From assembly GCA_900315935.1 (NCBI GenBank), contig ONBB01000003.1, positions 60,309-124,308 of the forward strand: a stretch of 64,000 bases of DNA, given 5' to 3'. The translations under genes were made by a program, and so were the position numbers. The stretch comes from an uncultured Bacteroidales bacterium. GTDB taxonomy: Bacteria > Bacteroidota > Bacteroidia > Bacteroidales > P3. The notes under the pieces are model-generated. The model was not told the origin of the DNA and did not search any database. It was given only the letters and a program-made list of their open reading frames with translations. Below are positions 17,660 through 26,373 of the stretch, piece by piece (positions within the stretch are counted from its first letter, which is position 1; every line of letters starts with the position of its first letter).

Positions 17660-18661
17660 ATGCAGTTCAGCTATTCGATTGTAATACGGACACTTGGCAA
17701 CACCGGCGAGAAATACCGCCGCATGCTGGAGGCCATCAGCCGCCAGACAGTGGCGCCGGAGGAAATCCTCGTCGTCATCCCTCACGGCTACGAACTGGAC
17801 CACCAGCTCGGCACCGAGCGCGTGGTGCGGTCGGAAAAGGGCATGGTAACCCAGCGTGTGGTTGGCATCAGCGAGGCCAAGGGCGACTACCTGCTGGTGG
17901 TGGACGACGACCTCGACTTCCCGGCCGACTTCGCCGAGAAGCTGCACAACACGCTGCAGGCCAGACAACTGGACTGCGTGCTGTCCTTCTGCCGAGGCTG
18001 GCAGACACCCACCAGCCACGAAAGCGCCCCCTCCAAACCACAAAAACCATCTATAAAACAGCAATTTAAGAGCAACATACGCAACTTCCGCAGCGCATTC
18101 ACCGGCCAAGCCTTCTACACCAACCGGCGGTCGGAATACTTCGATGTAACCACCACCACGGCCGGCCACCGCACCTACCTGCGCGACGAACAGGGCCTTT
18201 GCTCGACAGGCTCGTTCCAGTGCTTCTTCATCAAAAACGAGACTGCCAAACGTGTGCGGATGGAGGATGAACTCTGGCTGGAGCAGGGGCGCATTACCAA
18301 ATACGCCTCCTTCGACGACGGCGTTTTCTACTATAAGCTCTACCTGCAAGGTGGCCGCATTGCCTACGCACAGGACACTGGCTACCTGCACCTCGACGCC
18401 GCCGCTGGCCGACAGGCCAACAACCCCGTGGAAGCCAAGCGCATACGCATCTACGCCATGGCTCGCAACCGCATCATCTTCTGGCACCGGCACATCTGGG
18501 GCAGCCACAAGGGCATCAAGTCATTGGCTGGCGGACTCTATTTTATGCTGAATTACTTCATTTACAACGTACTGACCAACATCACACCCAAATACTGGCC
18601 CGTTATCGGTGCTTTGACGCAAGGCTATCGGGACGCATTCCAATTCATCAGAAACAAATGA
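17660..18661 (+). CDS. GT2-like glycosyltransferase
   Basis: A 333-residue protein: YSIVIRTLGNTGEKYRRML, VVIPHGYEL and LLVVDDDLDFP (about residues 78-88) as the acidic metal site. The middle (about residues 130-165) is a basic insertion with several Thr/Ser, then FDDGVFYYKLYLQGG (about residues 216-230) as the base region and a hydrophobic C-terminal stretch (GGLYFMLNYFIYNVL) that may touch the membrane. The ATG at 17660 is chosen because a longer in-frame start at 17612 would translate the R2 repeat. The stop overlaps the next ATG. Confidence 0.78.
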   Translation: MQFSYSIVIRTLGNTGEKYRRMLEAISRQTVAPEEILVVIPHGYELDHQLGTERVVRSEKGMVTQRVVGISEAKGDYLLVVDDDLDFPADFAEKLHNTLQARQLDCVLSFCRGWQTPTSHESAPSKPQKPSIKQQFKSNIRNFRSAFTGQAFYTNRRSEYFDVTTTTAGHRTYLRDEQGLCSTGSFQCFFIKNETAKRVRMEDELWLEQGRITKYASFDDGVFYYKLYLQGGRIAYAQDTGYLHLDAAAGRQANNPVEAKRIRIYAMARNRIIFWHRHIWGSHKGIKSLAGGLYFMLNYFIYNVLTNITPKYWPVIGALTQGYRDAFQFIRNK

Positions 18662-19374
18662 TACCCAAGAAGATACACTACTGCTGGTTTGGCCGCGGCG
18701 AGATGCCGCAGGCAGCCAAAGACTGCATGGCCAGCTGGAAGAAATACATGCCCGACTGGGAATACAAACTGTGGAACGAGGACAACTTCGACGTGCACTG
18801 CAACGCCTACTGCTCCGAAGCCTACAAGGCTGGAAAATACGCCTTTGTGAGCGATGTGGCGCGGCTCAAAGCGCTGCACGACGATGGTGGACTCTACCTC
18901 GACACCGACGTGGAGGTGTTCCGCTCGTTCGAGCCCCTGCTGCACCACCACGCCTTCGCCGGATTCGAAGGCTGCAAGCGGGTGCTGGTAGCCACCTGCG
19001 TGATGGCTTCCGAGCCTGGCACCGAGTGGGTTAAGGAACAACTGTCCTACTACAACGACCGCCACTTCATCCTGCCCGACGGCAGCCAGGACCACACCAC
19101 CAACGTGCTATACATGACCACGCGAATGCGCGAAAACGGCTTTGTGCAGAACGGCAAGGAGCAGGATTACAAAGACCTGCACGTCTTCCCCGTGGACTAC
19201 TTCAGCCCGCGACACACCACGGGTGAGTACATACGCACCGAAAACACCTACAGCGACCACCTCGGCATGGGTTCGTGGACCGACCGCAACGGGCTGATAC
19301 ACAAGTTTGCCGCCCTGGTGGGACCCAACAACATGACACGTATCATCAAACTCAAACGCAAACTGCTGGGATGA
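18658..19374 (+). CDS. GT32 glycosyltransferase (capsular polysaccharide type)
   Basis: A 238-residue family 32 enzyme: IPKKIHYCWFGRGEMP at the N-terminus, YKLWNEDNFD, YAFVSDVARLKALHDDGGLY and LDTDVEVF (about residues 81-88), the DxD motif. Members transfer mannose, galactose or related sugars; capsule clusters often carry one. The length is standard for the bacterial form. It overlaps both neighbours by ATGA (18658 and 19371). Confidence 0.88.
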   Translation: MIPKKIHYCWFGRGEMPQAAKDCMASWKKYMPDWEYKLWNEDNFDVHCNAYCSEAYKAGKYAFVSDVARLKALHDDGGLYLDTDVEVFRSFEPLLHHHAFAGFEGCKRVLVATCVMASEPGTEWVKEQLSYYNDRHFILPDGSQDHTTNVLYMTTRMRENGFVQNGKEQDYKDLHVFPVDYFSPRHTTGEYIRTENTYSDHLGMGSWTDRNGLIHKFAALVGPNNMTRIIKLKRKLLG

Positions 19375-20252
19375 GCAACATTATCTATAAAGCACTGCGA
19401 TACAGCGGTGCAGCCTGGCTTTGGCGCGAAACCGTGCAGCGCGGCAAGGTAACCATCCTGCTCTTCCACGACATGGAGGCCGACGATGCCGAGCGCAACT
19501 TCACCTACCTCAAGCGCCATTACAACATCATCAGCCTGCAGGAGTACCTGCAAGCCGTGCAAACGAAATCGAGGCTGCCACGCAAGGCACTGGTAATCAC
19601 CTTTGACGACGGACACGCAAGCAACTACGCCCTGCTACCGGTCCTTCAGCGGCTGGAGATACCCATAACCATCTTCCTCTGCTCCGAAATCGTTGGTACA
19701 CAACGCCATTTCTGGTTCCGCCACAGTGAGGAGATGAAGCCGCAGGTGGAATCCCTCAAACGCCTGACCAACCAAGAGCGACTGCGCCGCCTGCAGACCT
19801 ACGGTTTCGGACAAGAAACTGAATACAGCGACCGTCAAGCGCTGAACGACAAGGAAATAAAGGAGATGACAAGCGTGGTGGACTTCCAGTCGCACACCTG
19901 CTTCCACCCCATCCTGCCACAGTGCAACGAGACAGAGGCACGACACGAAATCATTGACTCGAAACACCATTTGGAAGAACGCTATGGACTGGAAATCAAT
20001 ACCCTCTCCTACCCCAACGGAGACTACTCGATGCGCGACATCCAGATGGCCCAAGAGGCCGGATACACCTGCGGTATCACCGTTGATTCGGGCTACAACA
20101 GCCTCCGCAGCGACCTCTTCCAGCTGAAACGCTTTTCCGTCAACGATGCCCACACCACCGAAGAGCTGATGGTGAAGGCTTGCGGCCTCTACGCACTGAT
20201 TAAGCACAAGTTGCACAAACCCTCCTACGGATTCAAACCCTCGCTGCAATGA
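19371..20252 (+). CDS. NodB-type polysaccharide deacetylase
   Basis: A 293-residue CE4 protein. ILLFHDME lies near residue 33, VITFDDGHASNY (about residues 76-87) holds the catalytic and metal-binding Asp pair, FQSHTCFHPIL (about residues 167-177) carries the H-x-x-x-H pair, and LSYPNGDYS (about residues 210-218) is motif 3. No signal peptide is evident. Its stop overlaps the start of a formyltransferase-like gene (ATGA at 20249), suggesting that one sugar is first deacetylated and then reacylated. The start at 19371 is fixed by the ATGA overlap with the GT32 gene. Confidence 0.85.
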   Translation: MSNIIYKALRYSGAAWLWRETVQRGKVTILLFHDMEADDAERNFTYLKRHYNIISLQEYLQAVQTKSRLPRKALVITFDDGHASNYALLPVLQRLEIPITIFLCSEIVGTQRHFWFRHSEEMKPQVESLKRLTNQERLRRLQTYGFGQETEYSDRQALNDKEIKEMTSVVDFQSHTCFHPILPQCNETEARHEIIDSKHHLEERYGLEINTLSYPNGDYSMRDIQMAQEAGYTCGITVDSGYNSLRSDLFQLKRFSVNDAHTTEELMVKACGLYALIKHKLHKPSYGFKPSLQ

Positions 20253-20992
20253 AGATAGCCCTTATGTGCGGCCCCTCGCTGGACGAATTCCAGCAGCAGG
20301 CGCTGACTCCCATTCTGAACGACAGCACGATAGAGATTGTGGCGGCACTGATTGACTGCCGTCCCAAGCCGTCGGCCAAAAAGAGATTCATGAAGAACCT
20401 CAAGCGCGGCCGCGGCGGCTACATGCTGGTGATGCTCGCCAAGAGCCGTTTTGCCAAGCAGAAGCCGTCGGCAAACACCAAGGAATTCCTCTCCGCCAAA
20501 GGCGTTGCCTGCATCGAGACCACACAACCCTACTCCGAAGAAAACGCGCAGAAAGTGAGCGCATTGCAACCCGAGGCGATGGTGATGCTGGGCGGCTTCG
20601 GCATCGTGAAGGAGCCACTGCTCTCCCTGGCCCCCCAGGGCATACTCTCCTACCACCACGGCAACATGCGCAAATACCGTGGCCAACCCGTTGGCTTCTG
20701 GGAGCTGTACAATGGTGAGAAAGAGATGGGAGTTACCGTGCAGCGCCTGGCCGCCGGCATCGACAAGGGCACTCCCATCGTGGAGAAGACCATCCCCATC
20801 AAGAAAGGCGACCGGCAGAACACCCTGTGCGACAGGGCACTGAAAGAGAGCACCGACATGATGCACAAGGCATTGCATCTCATCGGACAACCCGACTACC
20901 AGCCCGGCTCGATTGACCAATACGGCCCCATATACACCCTGCCCAACCTGCGGCAATATATTGTCTTACAAATCAAACTCTTGTTCCGTTAA
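20249..20992 (+). CDS. formyltransferase-like protein (sugar N-formyltransferase candidate)
   Basis: A 247-residue protein with the formyltransferase fold signature: VMLGGFGIVKEPLLSL (about residues 111-126), then GILSYHHGNMRKYRGQP (about residues 128-144) and VTVQRLAAGIDKGTPI (about residues 157-172), equivalent to the late substrate loop with the catalytic Asp. In typical family members the first motif is N-x-H; here the aligned triplet is S-Y-H, so the usual Asn is replaced while the His remains. It is coupled by ATGA to a deacetylase, which suggests N-formylation or another N-acylation of an amino sugar using a folate cofactor. Confidence 0.72.
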   Translation: MKIALMCGPSLDEFQQQALTPILNDSTIEIVAALIDCRPKPSAKKRFMKNLKRGRGGYMLVMLAKSRFAKQKPSANTKEFLSAKGVACIETTQPYSEENAQKVSALQPEAMVMLGGFGIVKEPLLSLAPQGILSYHHGNMRKYRGQPVGFWELYNGEKEMGVTVQRLAAGIDKGTPIVEKTIPIKKGDRQNTLCDRALKESTDMMHKALHLIGQPDYQPGSIDQYGPIYTLPNLRQYIVLQIKLLFR

Positions 20993-20994
20993 AC

Positions 20995-22398
20995 ATGGTT
21001 CCTTTTCTTCCCAAACAGATATCAGACAAAGGCATCTACCTCTACCTCGGTTCACTGGCAGCGGTAACGCTTATCTACTTCAAGCACGCCATGCCGTGGG
21101 AGTTCATGCTCATCGGCGTAATGTGGGTGGTGGGATTCTTTACCCTGGCCAACAAATTCACCAAAGAGTGGCAAGCCATCCCAGAGAAGAGATTCATCAC
21201 CAACCTGTTTGTGTATTCCCTGGTGTTGCGTGTGGCATGGCTCACTTTCAGCTACTTTTTCTACACTGCAAAGACGGGTATGCCCTTCGAGTTCCTTTCG
21301 CGCGACGCCATGATGTATTATTGGGTGAGTCTCGAGCGCCGCACCATGTCATTCATCGACCTGTGGAACATATCTTTCGTGCACACACCCTCCGTCTCCG
21401 ACTCGGGATATATCTTTTATCTGTCCCTCCTAGCCAAGATTACAGGTGAAAGCATCTATATACCCCGACTGATACACAGCATATTGAGTTCAATCTCCGT
21501 CGTACAGATCTACCTTCTGGCCAAACGCAACATAGGCGAAGAGGGAGCCCGCATTGCCGGCATATTTGCATGCCTCTTCCCCAACCTGATCTACCACTGC
21601 GGACTGCACATGAAAGAGACTGTGATGATATTCATTATCACTCTTTTCCTGGAACGAACCGACTATGTGCTACGCAACAAGAAATACATGATACCCAACA
21701 TCATCCTGATTACCAGCCTCATTATCTCGATGTTCACTTTCCGCACGGTGCTAGGCGGAGCGGCCATCTTCGCGGTTGCGTCTGCACTGCTGTTCTCCAA
21801 GAGCAAGGTGGTGGGAAAAGCGAGGCGCTGGCTGATGATAGGCTATGCTGCCCTGGCCATCACAACCTTGGCGGGCGGCATCATCATGGCCGAGGTGGAA
21901 GAAACATGGATGAATCGTTCCGAAAACCTGGAGCACAAGCGTATGGTACAGACCATGCGCGGCAACCAGTGGGCCCAGTACGCCACCGCAACGGTGATGG
22001 CTCCTATGATATTCGTGCTACCGTTCCCAACGATGGTACATATCTTCGAGCAGGAGAACCAGATGGTATTCAGCGGCGGCAACTATGTCCGAAATTTCTT
22101 GGGATGCTTCGTCCTGATAGGTCTGTTCTCAGCCATATTCATCACCAAAAGATGGCGGGAATTCGCCCTGATAGGCTCCTTTGCCGTGGCCTATCTGGGC
22201 ATCATAGCGACGAGTGGATTCAACAACTCGGAACGATTCCTGCTACCAGGTCTGCCTTGTCTGCTGATAATTGCAGCCTATGGTGTAACCCAGCTCAACG
22301 CTAAAAACTTCCGATTTGTCAAAATTTGGTACTATGTCGTGCCTGCCATGGCGTTGGGGTGGGCTTACTTCAAACTAGGTACTCGCGGAATGCTATAA
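20995..22398 (+). CDS. multi-pass membrane protein, candidate Wzy polymerase or GT-C transferase
   Basis: A 467-residue protein with roughly ten hydrophobic segments: for example LYLGSLAAVTLIYF (about residues 16-29), FMLIGVMWVVGFFTL (about 38-52), IILITSLIISMFTF (about 237-250) and ALIGSFAVAYLGIIAT (about 391-406). A long loop after segment 3 contains FLSRDAMMYYW, an Arg-Asp pair of the sort seen in GT-C enzymes, where the acidic residue follows the first membrane segments. Length and topology also suit a capsule polymerase. It starts 2 nt after the formyltransferase gene. Which of the two roles applies cannot be settled from sequence alone. Confidence 0.65.
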   Translation: MVPFLPKQISDKGIYLYLGSLAAVTLIYFKHAMPWEFMLIGVMWVVGFFTLANKFTKEWQAIPEKRFITNLFVYSLVLRVAWLTFSYFFYTAKTGMPFEFLSRDAMMYYWVSLERRTMSFIDLWNISFVHTPSVSDSGYIFYLSLLAKITGESIYIPRLIHSILSSISVVQIYLLAKRNIGEEGARIAGIFACLFPNLIYHCGLHMKETVMIFIITLFLERTDYVLRNKKYMIPNIILITSLIISMFTFRTVLGGAAIFAVASALLFSKSKVVGKARRWLMIGYAALAITTLAGGIIMAEVEETWMNRSENLEHKRMVQTMRGNQWAQYATATVMAPMIFVLPFPTMVHIFEQENQMVFSGGNYVRNFLGCFVLIGLFSAIFITKRWREFALIGSFAVAYLGIIATSGFNNSERFLLPGLPCLLIIAAYGVTQLNAKNFRFVKIWYYVVPAMALGWAYFKLGTRGML

Positions 22399-22401
22399 AC
22401 C

Positions 22402-23412
22402 ATGAGCAAAATACTCTTAATCAGCAATTACCGCCCAGGCGTAGGCGGTATTTCGGGGCAGGTCGAAATCCTGCAGCGCAAGCTCCGCGAGGAGGGGCAT
22501 GTGGTTGATATCTTCAATACAAAAGCCCCTATACTCCAGCGGCTCAAGCTCTTCGGAAAGCTCCGCAAGGTGGGCAAAGCATACGATGTGTTCCACATCC
22601 ATTGTTGCTCCGACTGGGGCTTCCTGCCGGCGGTGGTGGGTGTCAGCGTGGGTCGCAGGCTGGGCAAGCGTGTGGTGCTGACCTACCACGGCGGCGGCGG
22701 CGAGAAATTTTTCGAGCGGCACCCCAAGCTGGTGCGCCACTACCTGACCCGCACCGACCAGAACATCGTCCTCTCCGGCTTCCTCGCCGGGGTGTTCGAC
22801 CGCTTCCAACTGCCCTATACCATAATCCCAAACATCGTAGAGCTCGATTCCAGACTCTTCCGCCAGCGCGAGACATTCAAACCCAACTACATCTGTACCC
22901 GCGCCCACGAAGAACTCTACAATATCCCCTGTATACTGCACGCTTTCAGAAAGCTGCAAAAGACAATGCCGAAGGCAACCCTCACGCTGGTGGGCGACGG
23001 TTCGCTGCACGGCGAACTGGTGCAAATGGCTGACAGCATGGGATTAAAGAACGTAACCTTCACCGGCCGCGTGGACAACAGCGAGATTTACCGGTTGCTG
23101 GACCGCGCCGACATCCTGCTTTCCGCGCCCAAGGTGGACAACATGCCCGTCTCGCTTCTCGAGGCGATGAATGCCGGCCTGCTGGTCATCTCCAGCCGTG
23201 TGGGCGGCGTGCCGTTCATCATCGACGACGGCCGTACCGGCATCCTTTTCGAGAGCGACAACAGCGACGACCTGGCCGAGAAGATGCGCATCGCCATTGA
23301 CAACCAAGAGGATAGCAAATCCATCACCACACAGGCACGACACGCTGTCGACGCCTACCGCTGGGAGAGAATCAAGAACCAAATATACGAAGCCTATGGG
23401 ATTCCTTCATGA
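22402..23412 (+). CDS. GT4 glycosyltransferase
   Basis: A 336-residue GT-B enzyme. KILLISNYRPGVGGISGQVE contains the N-terminal glycine loop; DVFHIHCCSDWG and VVLTYHGGGGEKFF follow; the C-terminal domain has LTLVGDGSLHGELV (about residues 193-206) and DNMPVSLLEAMNAGL (about residues 243-257), where Asp replaces the first Glu of the E-x7-E motif. This mild change is seen in other active GT4 enzymes. Its last 17 nt overlap the next gene. Confidence 0.88.
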   Translation: MSKILLISNYRPGVGGISGQVEILQRKLREEGHVVDIFNTKAPILQRLKLFGKLRKVGKAYDVFHIHCCSDWGFLPAVVGVSVGRRLGKRVVLTYHGGGGEKFFERHPKLVRHYLTRTDQNIVLSGFLAGVFDRFQLPYTIIPNIVELDSRLFRQRETFKPNYICTRAHEELYNIPCILHAFRKLQKTMPKATLTLVGDGSLHGELVQMADSMGLKNVTFTGRVDNSEIYRLLDRADILLSAPKVDNMPVSLLEAMNAGLLVISSRVGGVPFIIDDGRTGILFESDNSDDLAEKMRIAIDNQEDSKSITTQARHAVDAYRWERIKNQIYEAYGIPS

Positions 23413-24697
23413 ACACATCATTCTGCCGTTGAGCGACTTGGCCAAGGGCGAACGGGTGCACCGCCACCTCAAGCTGCTGGCCAAACTGGAACACGCCTCG
23501 GCCGAGGAAATGGCTGATTTTCAATTGCATCGCCTGCAACTGCTGATGCACCACATCGCCCATAAGGTGCCCTTCTACCGCGAGTGGTTCGCCGGCAACC
23601 ACCTGTCTCCCAACGACATAAAAAAGCTCGAAGACCTGCGCCGCCTGCCCGTGGTGGACAAAGCTTTCATGCGCAGCCACAACATCGAGCGTTTTTGCGC
23701 GGAACTCTACCCCGAATCGAAGCGCATGGAGGCCCGCTCCAGCGGCTCCACAGGCGAGCCTTTCTCCTTCTATATCAGCAAGGAAGCCTACTCGGTGAAC
23801 ATGGCCGCCAAGCTCCGCACCTGGTACCAAGCCGGCTACCGCCTCGGCGACCCCTACATGAAGATCGCCAACGGCGCGCGCCACGGACGGCTGAAGACGC
23901 TGCAAGACCGCGTAAACCGTTGTGTATATGTGCCTTTTTACTCGATGGGCGACGACACCCTGGCCGCCATCCTCGACCAAATCGAGCGCACACGCCCCTC
24001 GTTCATCCGCTCCTACCCCATGCCGCTCTACCTGCTGGCGCAGTACCGCAACAGCCATCCCGGCTACCGCTTCACGCCGCGCCACGTGATGACCACCGGC
24101 TCCCTGCTCCCCGATGCCTATCGTGCTGAAATCGAGCGCGCTTTCGGCTGCGACGTCATCGATTCCTACAGTTGCGAAGGCACGCCCAACACCTACGAGA
24201 CCACCGCCCACGACGGCTACCATGTAACCGAAGCCTACGGCATCATCGAGGTGCTGGACGACGAGGGCAACCCTGTCAGCGACGGCATCGGCCGCGTGGT
24301 CAGCACAGACCTCTGGAACATGGCCACTCCCTTCGTGCGCTACGACACGCAGGACCTCGTCGAGGTGCGCGGTGGCCGCATCCAGCGCATCATGGGGCGC
24401 GAGTGCGAGACGCTCATAGTGGCTGGCGGACAGCGATATATGGTACACAACTTCGTCGGCTTCTTCCAAGAGGACGACCGTCCCACCAAGCGGTCGGTTA
24501 CAGCCTACCAAGTGGTCAAGCGCAAGGACGGCTCCATCACCTTCCGACTGGTGGTCAACGAGCAGTACACCAGCGACATAGAACGCTACATCATCGACTT
24601 CTGGTACGAGCGCCTCAACGTGCCCGTCAACGTGGAACTGGTCGACGAAATCCCCCTGATGAAAAACAACAAACGCCTCACCATCATAGACGAATAG
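23396..24697 (+). CDS. CapK/PaaK-like adenylate-forming ligase
   Basis: A 433-residue member of the phenylacetate-CoA ligase superfamily (CapK/coenzyme F390 synthetase-like). The ATP-binding loop is ARSSGSTGEPFSFY (about residues 103-116), followed by VMTTGSLL (about 230-237), DSYSCEGTP (about 257-265) and YDTQDLVEVRGGRIQRIMGR (about 316-335), the hinge before the C-terminal domain. In capsule clusters such proteins are thought to activate an acid for attachment to a sugar; the substrate is unknown. The start at 23396 overlaps the GT4 gene by 17 nt. The acyltransferase 3 nt downstream is a plausible partner. Confidence 0.82.
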   Translation: MGFLHEHIILPLSDLAKGERVHRHLKLLAKLEHASAEEMADFQLHRLQLLMHHIAHKVPFYREWFAGNHLSPNDIKKLEDLRRLPVVDKAFMRSHNIERFCAELYPESKRMEARSSGSTGEPFSFYISKEAYSVNMAAKLRTWYQAGYRLGDPYMKIANGARHGRLKTLQDRVNRCVYVPFYSMGDDTLAAILDQIERTRPSFIRSYPMPLYLLAQYRNSHPGYRFTPRHVMTTGSLLPDAYRAEIERAFGCDVIDSYSCEGTPNTYETTAHDGYHVTEAYGIIEVLDDEGNPVSDGIGRVVSTDLWNMATPFVRYDTQDLVEVRGGRIQRIMGRECETLIVAGGQRYMVHNFVGFFQEDDRPTKRSVTAYQVVKRKDGSITFRLVVNEQYTSDIERYIIDFWYERLNVPVNVELVDEIPLMKNNKRLTIIDE

Positions 24698-24700
24698 CCC

Positions 24701-25198
24701 ATGCCCAGCCCGGAAATACTTCAATACCACGGCATTGACTCAACGCCCAAGAAACTCCGCTACACCCTCGTCCAGCTCTGGCGCTTCACCCTCTCGCGCC
24801 TGGCTTTCTTCGTGCCGTTCAAAGGGTGGCGCGCCACGATGTACCGCTGGAGCGGCGTGAACATCGGCCGCCGTGTCTACATCGGCCACGACATGCTCTT
24901 CGACCGCGCCTTCCCCGAGCAAATCACCATCGGCGACGACACCGCCATCGGCGACCGCTGCACCATCACCGCCCACGGATGCATCCCTACGCAAACCCCT
25001 CTGAAAGAGATATATCCGCTCACCGTCAAGCCGGTCAACATCGGCAGCCGCGTGTGGATTATGCCCAACGTAACCATCATCTATGGCGTAACCGTGGGCG
25101 ACGAGGCCGTCATCGCCACCGGCTCGGTGGTTACGCGCGACGTGCCTCCCCGCACCCTCGTGGCCGGCATCCCAGCCAAGGTAATCAAGCAGTTCTGA
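24701..25198 (+). CDS. left-handed beta-helix acyltransferase (WcaF/LpxA-like)
   Basis: A 165-residue hexapeptide-repeat protein. The basic N-terminus (about residues 1-50) precedes repeats such as VNIGRRVYIGHDMLF, ITIGDDTAIGDRCTI and VNIGSRVWIMPNVTIIYGV, ending with the conserved VVTRDVPPRTLVAGIPAKVI (about residues 143-162). The catalytic His expected in these trimeric O-acetyltransferases is probably in ITAHGCIP or in the GHDML loop. It probably O-acylates the polysaccharide. It is coupled to the CapK-like gene and ends this cassette; the R2/R1 hybrid repeat begins at its stop. Confidence 0.85.
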   Translation: MPSPEILQYHGIDSTPKKLRYTLVQLWRFTLSRLAFFVPFKGWRATMYRWSGVNIGRRVYIGHDMLFDRAFPEQITIGDDTAIGDRCTITAHGCIPTQTPLKEIYPLTVKPVNIGSRVWIMPNVTIIYGVTVGDEAVIATGSVVTRDVPPRTLVAGIPAKVIKQF

Positions 25199-25230
25199 AG
25201 ATCCCCTAGAGAGGAAGAAGAGGGGAAGAA
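25199..25230 (+). repeat. R1 intergenic element, copy c, fused to a partial R2
   Basis: AGATCCCCTAGAG (R2-type, C4 tract at 25203) runs straight into GAGGAAGAAGAGGGGAAGAA (R1-type). Bases to about 25320 (TAATCACC, CATTTTCGCCCGTT, CAAAAATTGCACA) resemble those after the copy at 45847, so the full element may be about 120 nt. The 140-nt gap it occupies holds no gene; CACTTTTG at 25297 is a weak promoter-like match. Confidence 0.72.
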
Positions 25231-25338
25231 CATGATGCTATTACAACCCTCGTAATCACCTACTTATACATCCTCCATTTTCGCCCGTTCCGCCCACTTT
25301 TGACCAAAAATTGCACATCTGCCTAAACCGCTGACTCC

Positions 25339-26373
25339 ATGAAAGTTCTATTCCAACTGGGCCATCCCGCCCACTTTCACCTTTTCCGCTACACCATCGA
25401 CGCCCTCAACCGCGACGGACACCAGACCTATATCCTCATCCGCAAGAAGGACATCCTCGAAGACCTGCTGCGCGAGGCAGGGTTGCCCTACGTCAACATC
25501 CTCCCCAGCGGCCGCAAGTCCTCCTTCACGCTGATGCTCCGCCTGTGGCGCGTCTTCTGGTTCACGCTGCGCCATGGGGTCGACGTGCTGGCGGGCTCCA
25601 CGCCCGAAGTGGCCCAGGTGGCCTGGCTGCTGCGCCGCCGATCGGTCATCATGGCCGAGGACGACGCCGAGATTGTGCCACCGTTCATCCGTGCCGTCAA
25701 GCCCTTCGCCGACCAGTACCTCTCGCCCGTCAGCTGCAATAACGGTCCGCTGGAGCCCAAGACCACCCACTATGCTGGTTTCCATAAGCTTGCATACCTC
25801 CATCCCACCCGTTTCACCCCCGACCCCACGGTGGTCGATCGCTACTTCCCCCACGATGAGCCCTACTTCCTCTTGCGCTTTGCGCAACTGACTGCCTATC
25901 ACGATGTTGATGCGCATGCCACCGGCATCACGGCCGAAATCGCCGATCGCCTTATCAAGCTCCTTGAGCCCCATGGGAAAGTCTACATCACCTCCGAGCG
26001 CCCGCTGGAGCCGCAACTCGAACCCTATCGGCTGAAAATCAACCCTCTCGACATACACCATATCATGTACTTCGCCACCATCTACCTCGGCGACAGTCAG
26101 AGTATGGCCGTCGAGGCCGCCATGCTCGGCACCCCTTCCATCCGTTTCAACGACTTCGCCGGCCGCATCGGCGTGCTGGAAGAGTTGGAGCACACCTACC
26201 ACCTCACCACCGGCATCCCCACATCACAGCCGGACACACTGTATCGCACTGTGCAACAGCTGCTTGACACCCCCAACCTACGCCAGGAATACCAAACGCG
26301 TCGCCAGCGTATGCTCGCCGACAAGATTGACGTTACCGCTTTCTTTACCGAATTCATAGAGAACTTAAAATGA
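25339..26373 (+). CDS. DUF354 family protein, GT-B-like
   Basis: A 344-residue DUF354 protein. MKVLFQLGHPAHFHLFRY is the family N-terminus with the conserved GHPAH-x-H loop; YLGDSQSMAVEAAMLGTPSIRFNDFAG (positions about 254-280, given here in pieces: GDSQSMAVEAAMLG and PSIRFNDFAG) is the C-terminal nucleotide-binding signature. The fold resembles UDP-GlcNAc 2-epimerase and MurG. It starts a three-gene unit with a NodB protein and a 2-epimerase, an association known from other polysaccharide loci. The reaction is not established; a sugar transfer or epimerisation is likely. Confidence 0.8.
   Translation: MKVLFQLGHPAHFHLFRYTIDALNRDGHQTYILIRKKDILEDLLREAGLPYVNILPSGRKSSFTLMLRLWRVFWFTLRHGVDVLAGSTPEVAQVAWLLRRRSVIMAEDDAEIVPPFIRAVKPFADQYLSPVSCNNGPLEPKTTHYAGFHKLAYLHPTRFTPDPTVVDRYFPHDEPYFLLRFAQLTAYHDVDAHATGITAEIADRLIKLLEPHGKVYITSERPLEPQLEPYRLKINPLDIHHIMYFATIYLGDSQSMAVEAAMLGTPSIRFNDFAGRIGVLEELEHTYHLTTGIPTSQPDTLYRTVQQLLDTPNLRQEYQTRRQRMLADKIDVTAFFTEFIENLK

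Noticed and set aside
23171-23395. Extended start of the CapK-like ligase
   Set aside because: The extension lies within the GT4 gene in another frame and is Ser/Thr/Pro low complexity.
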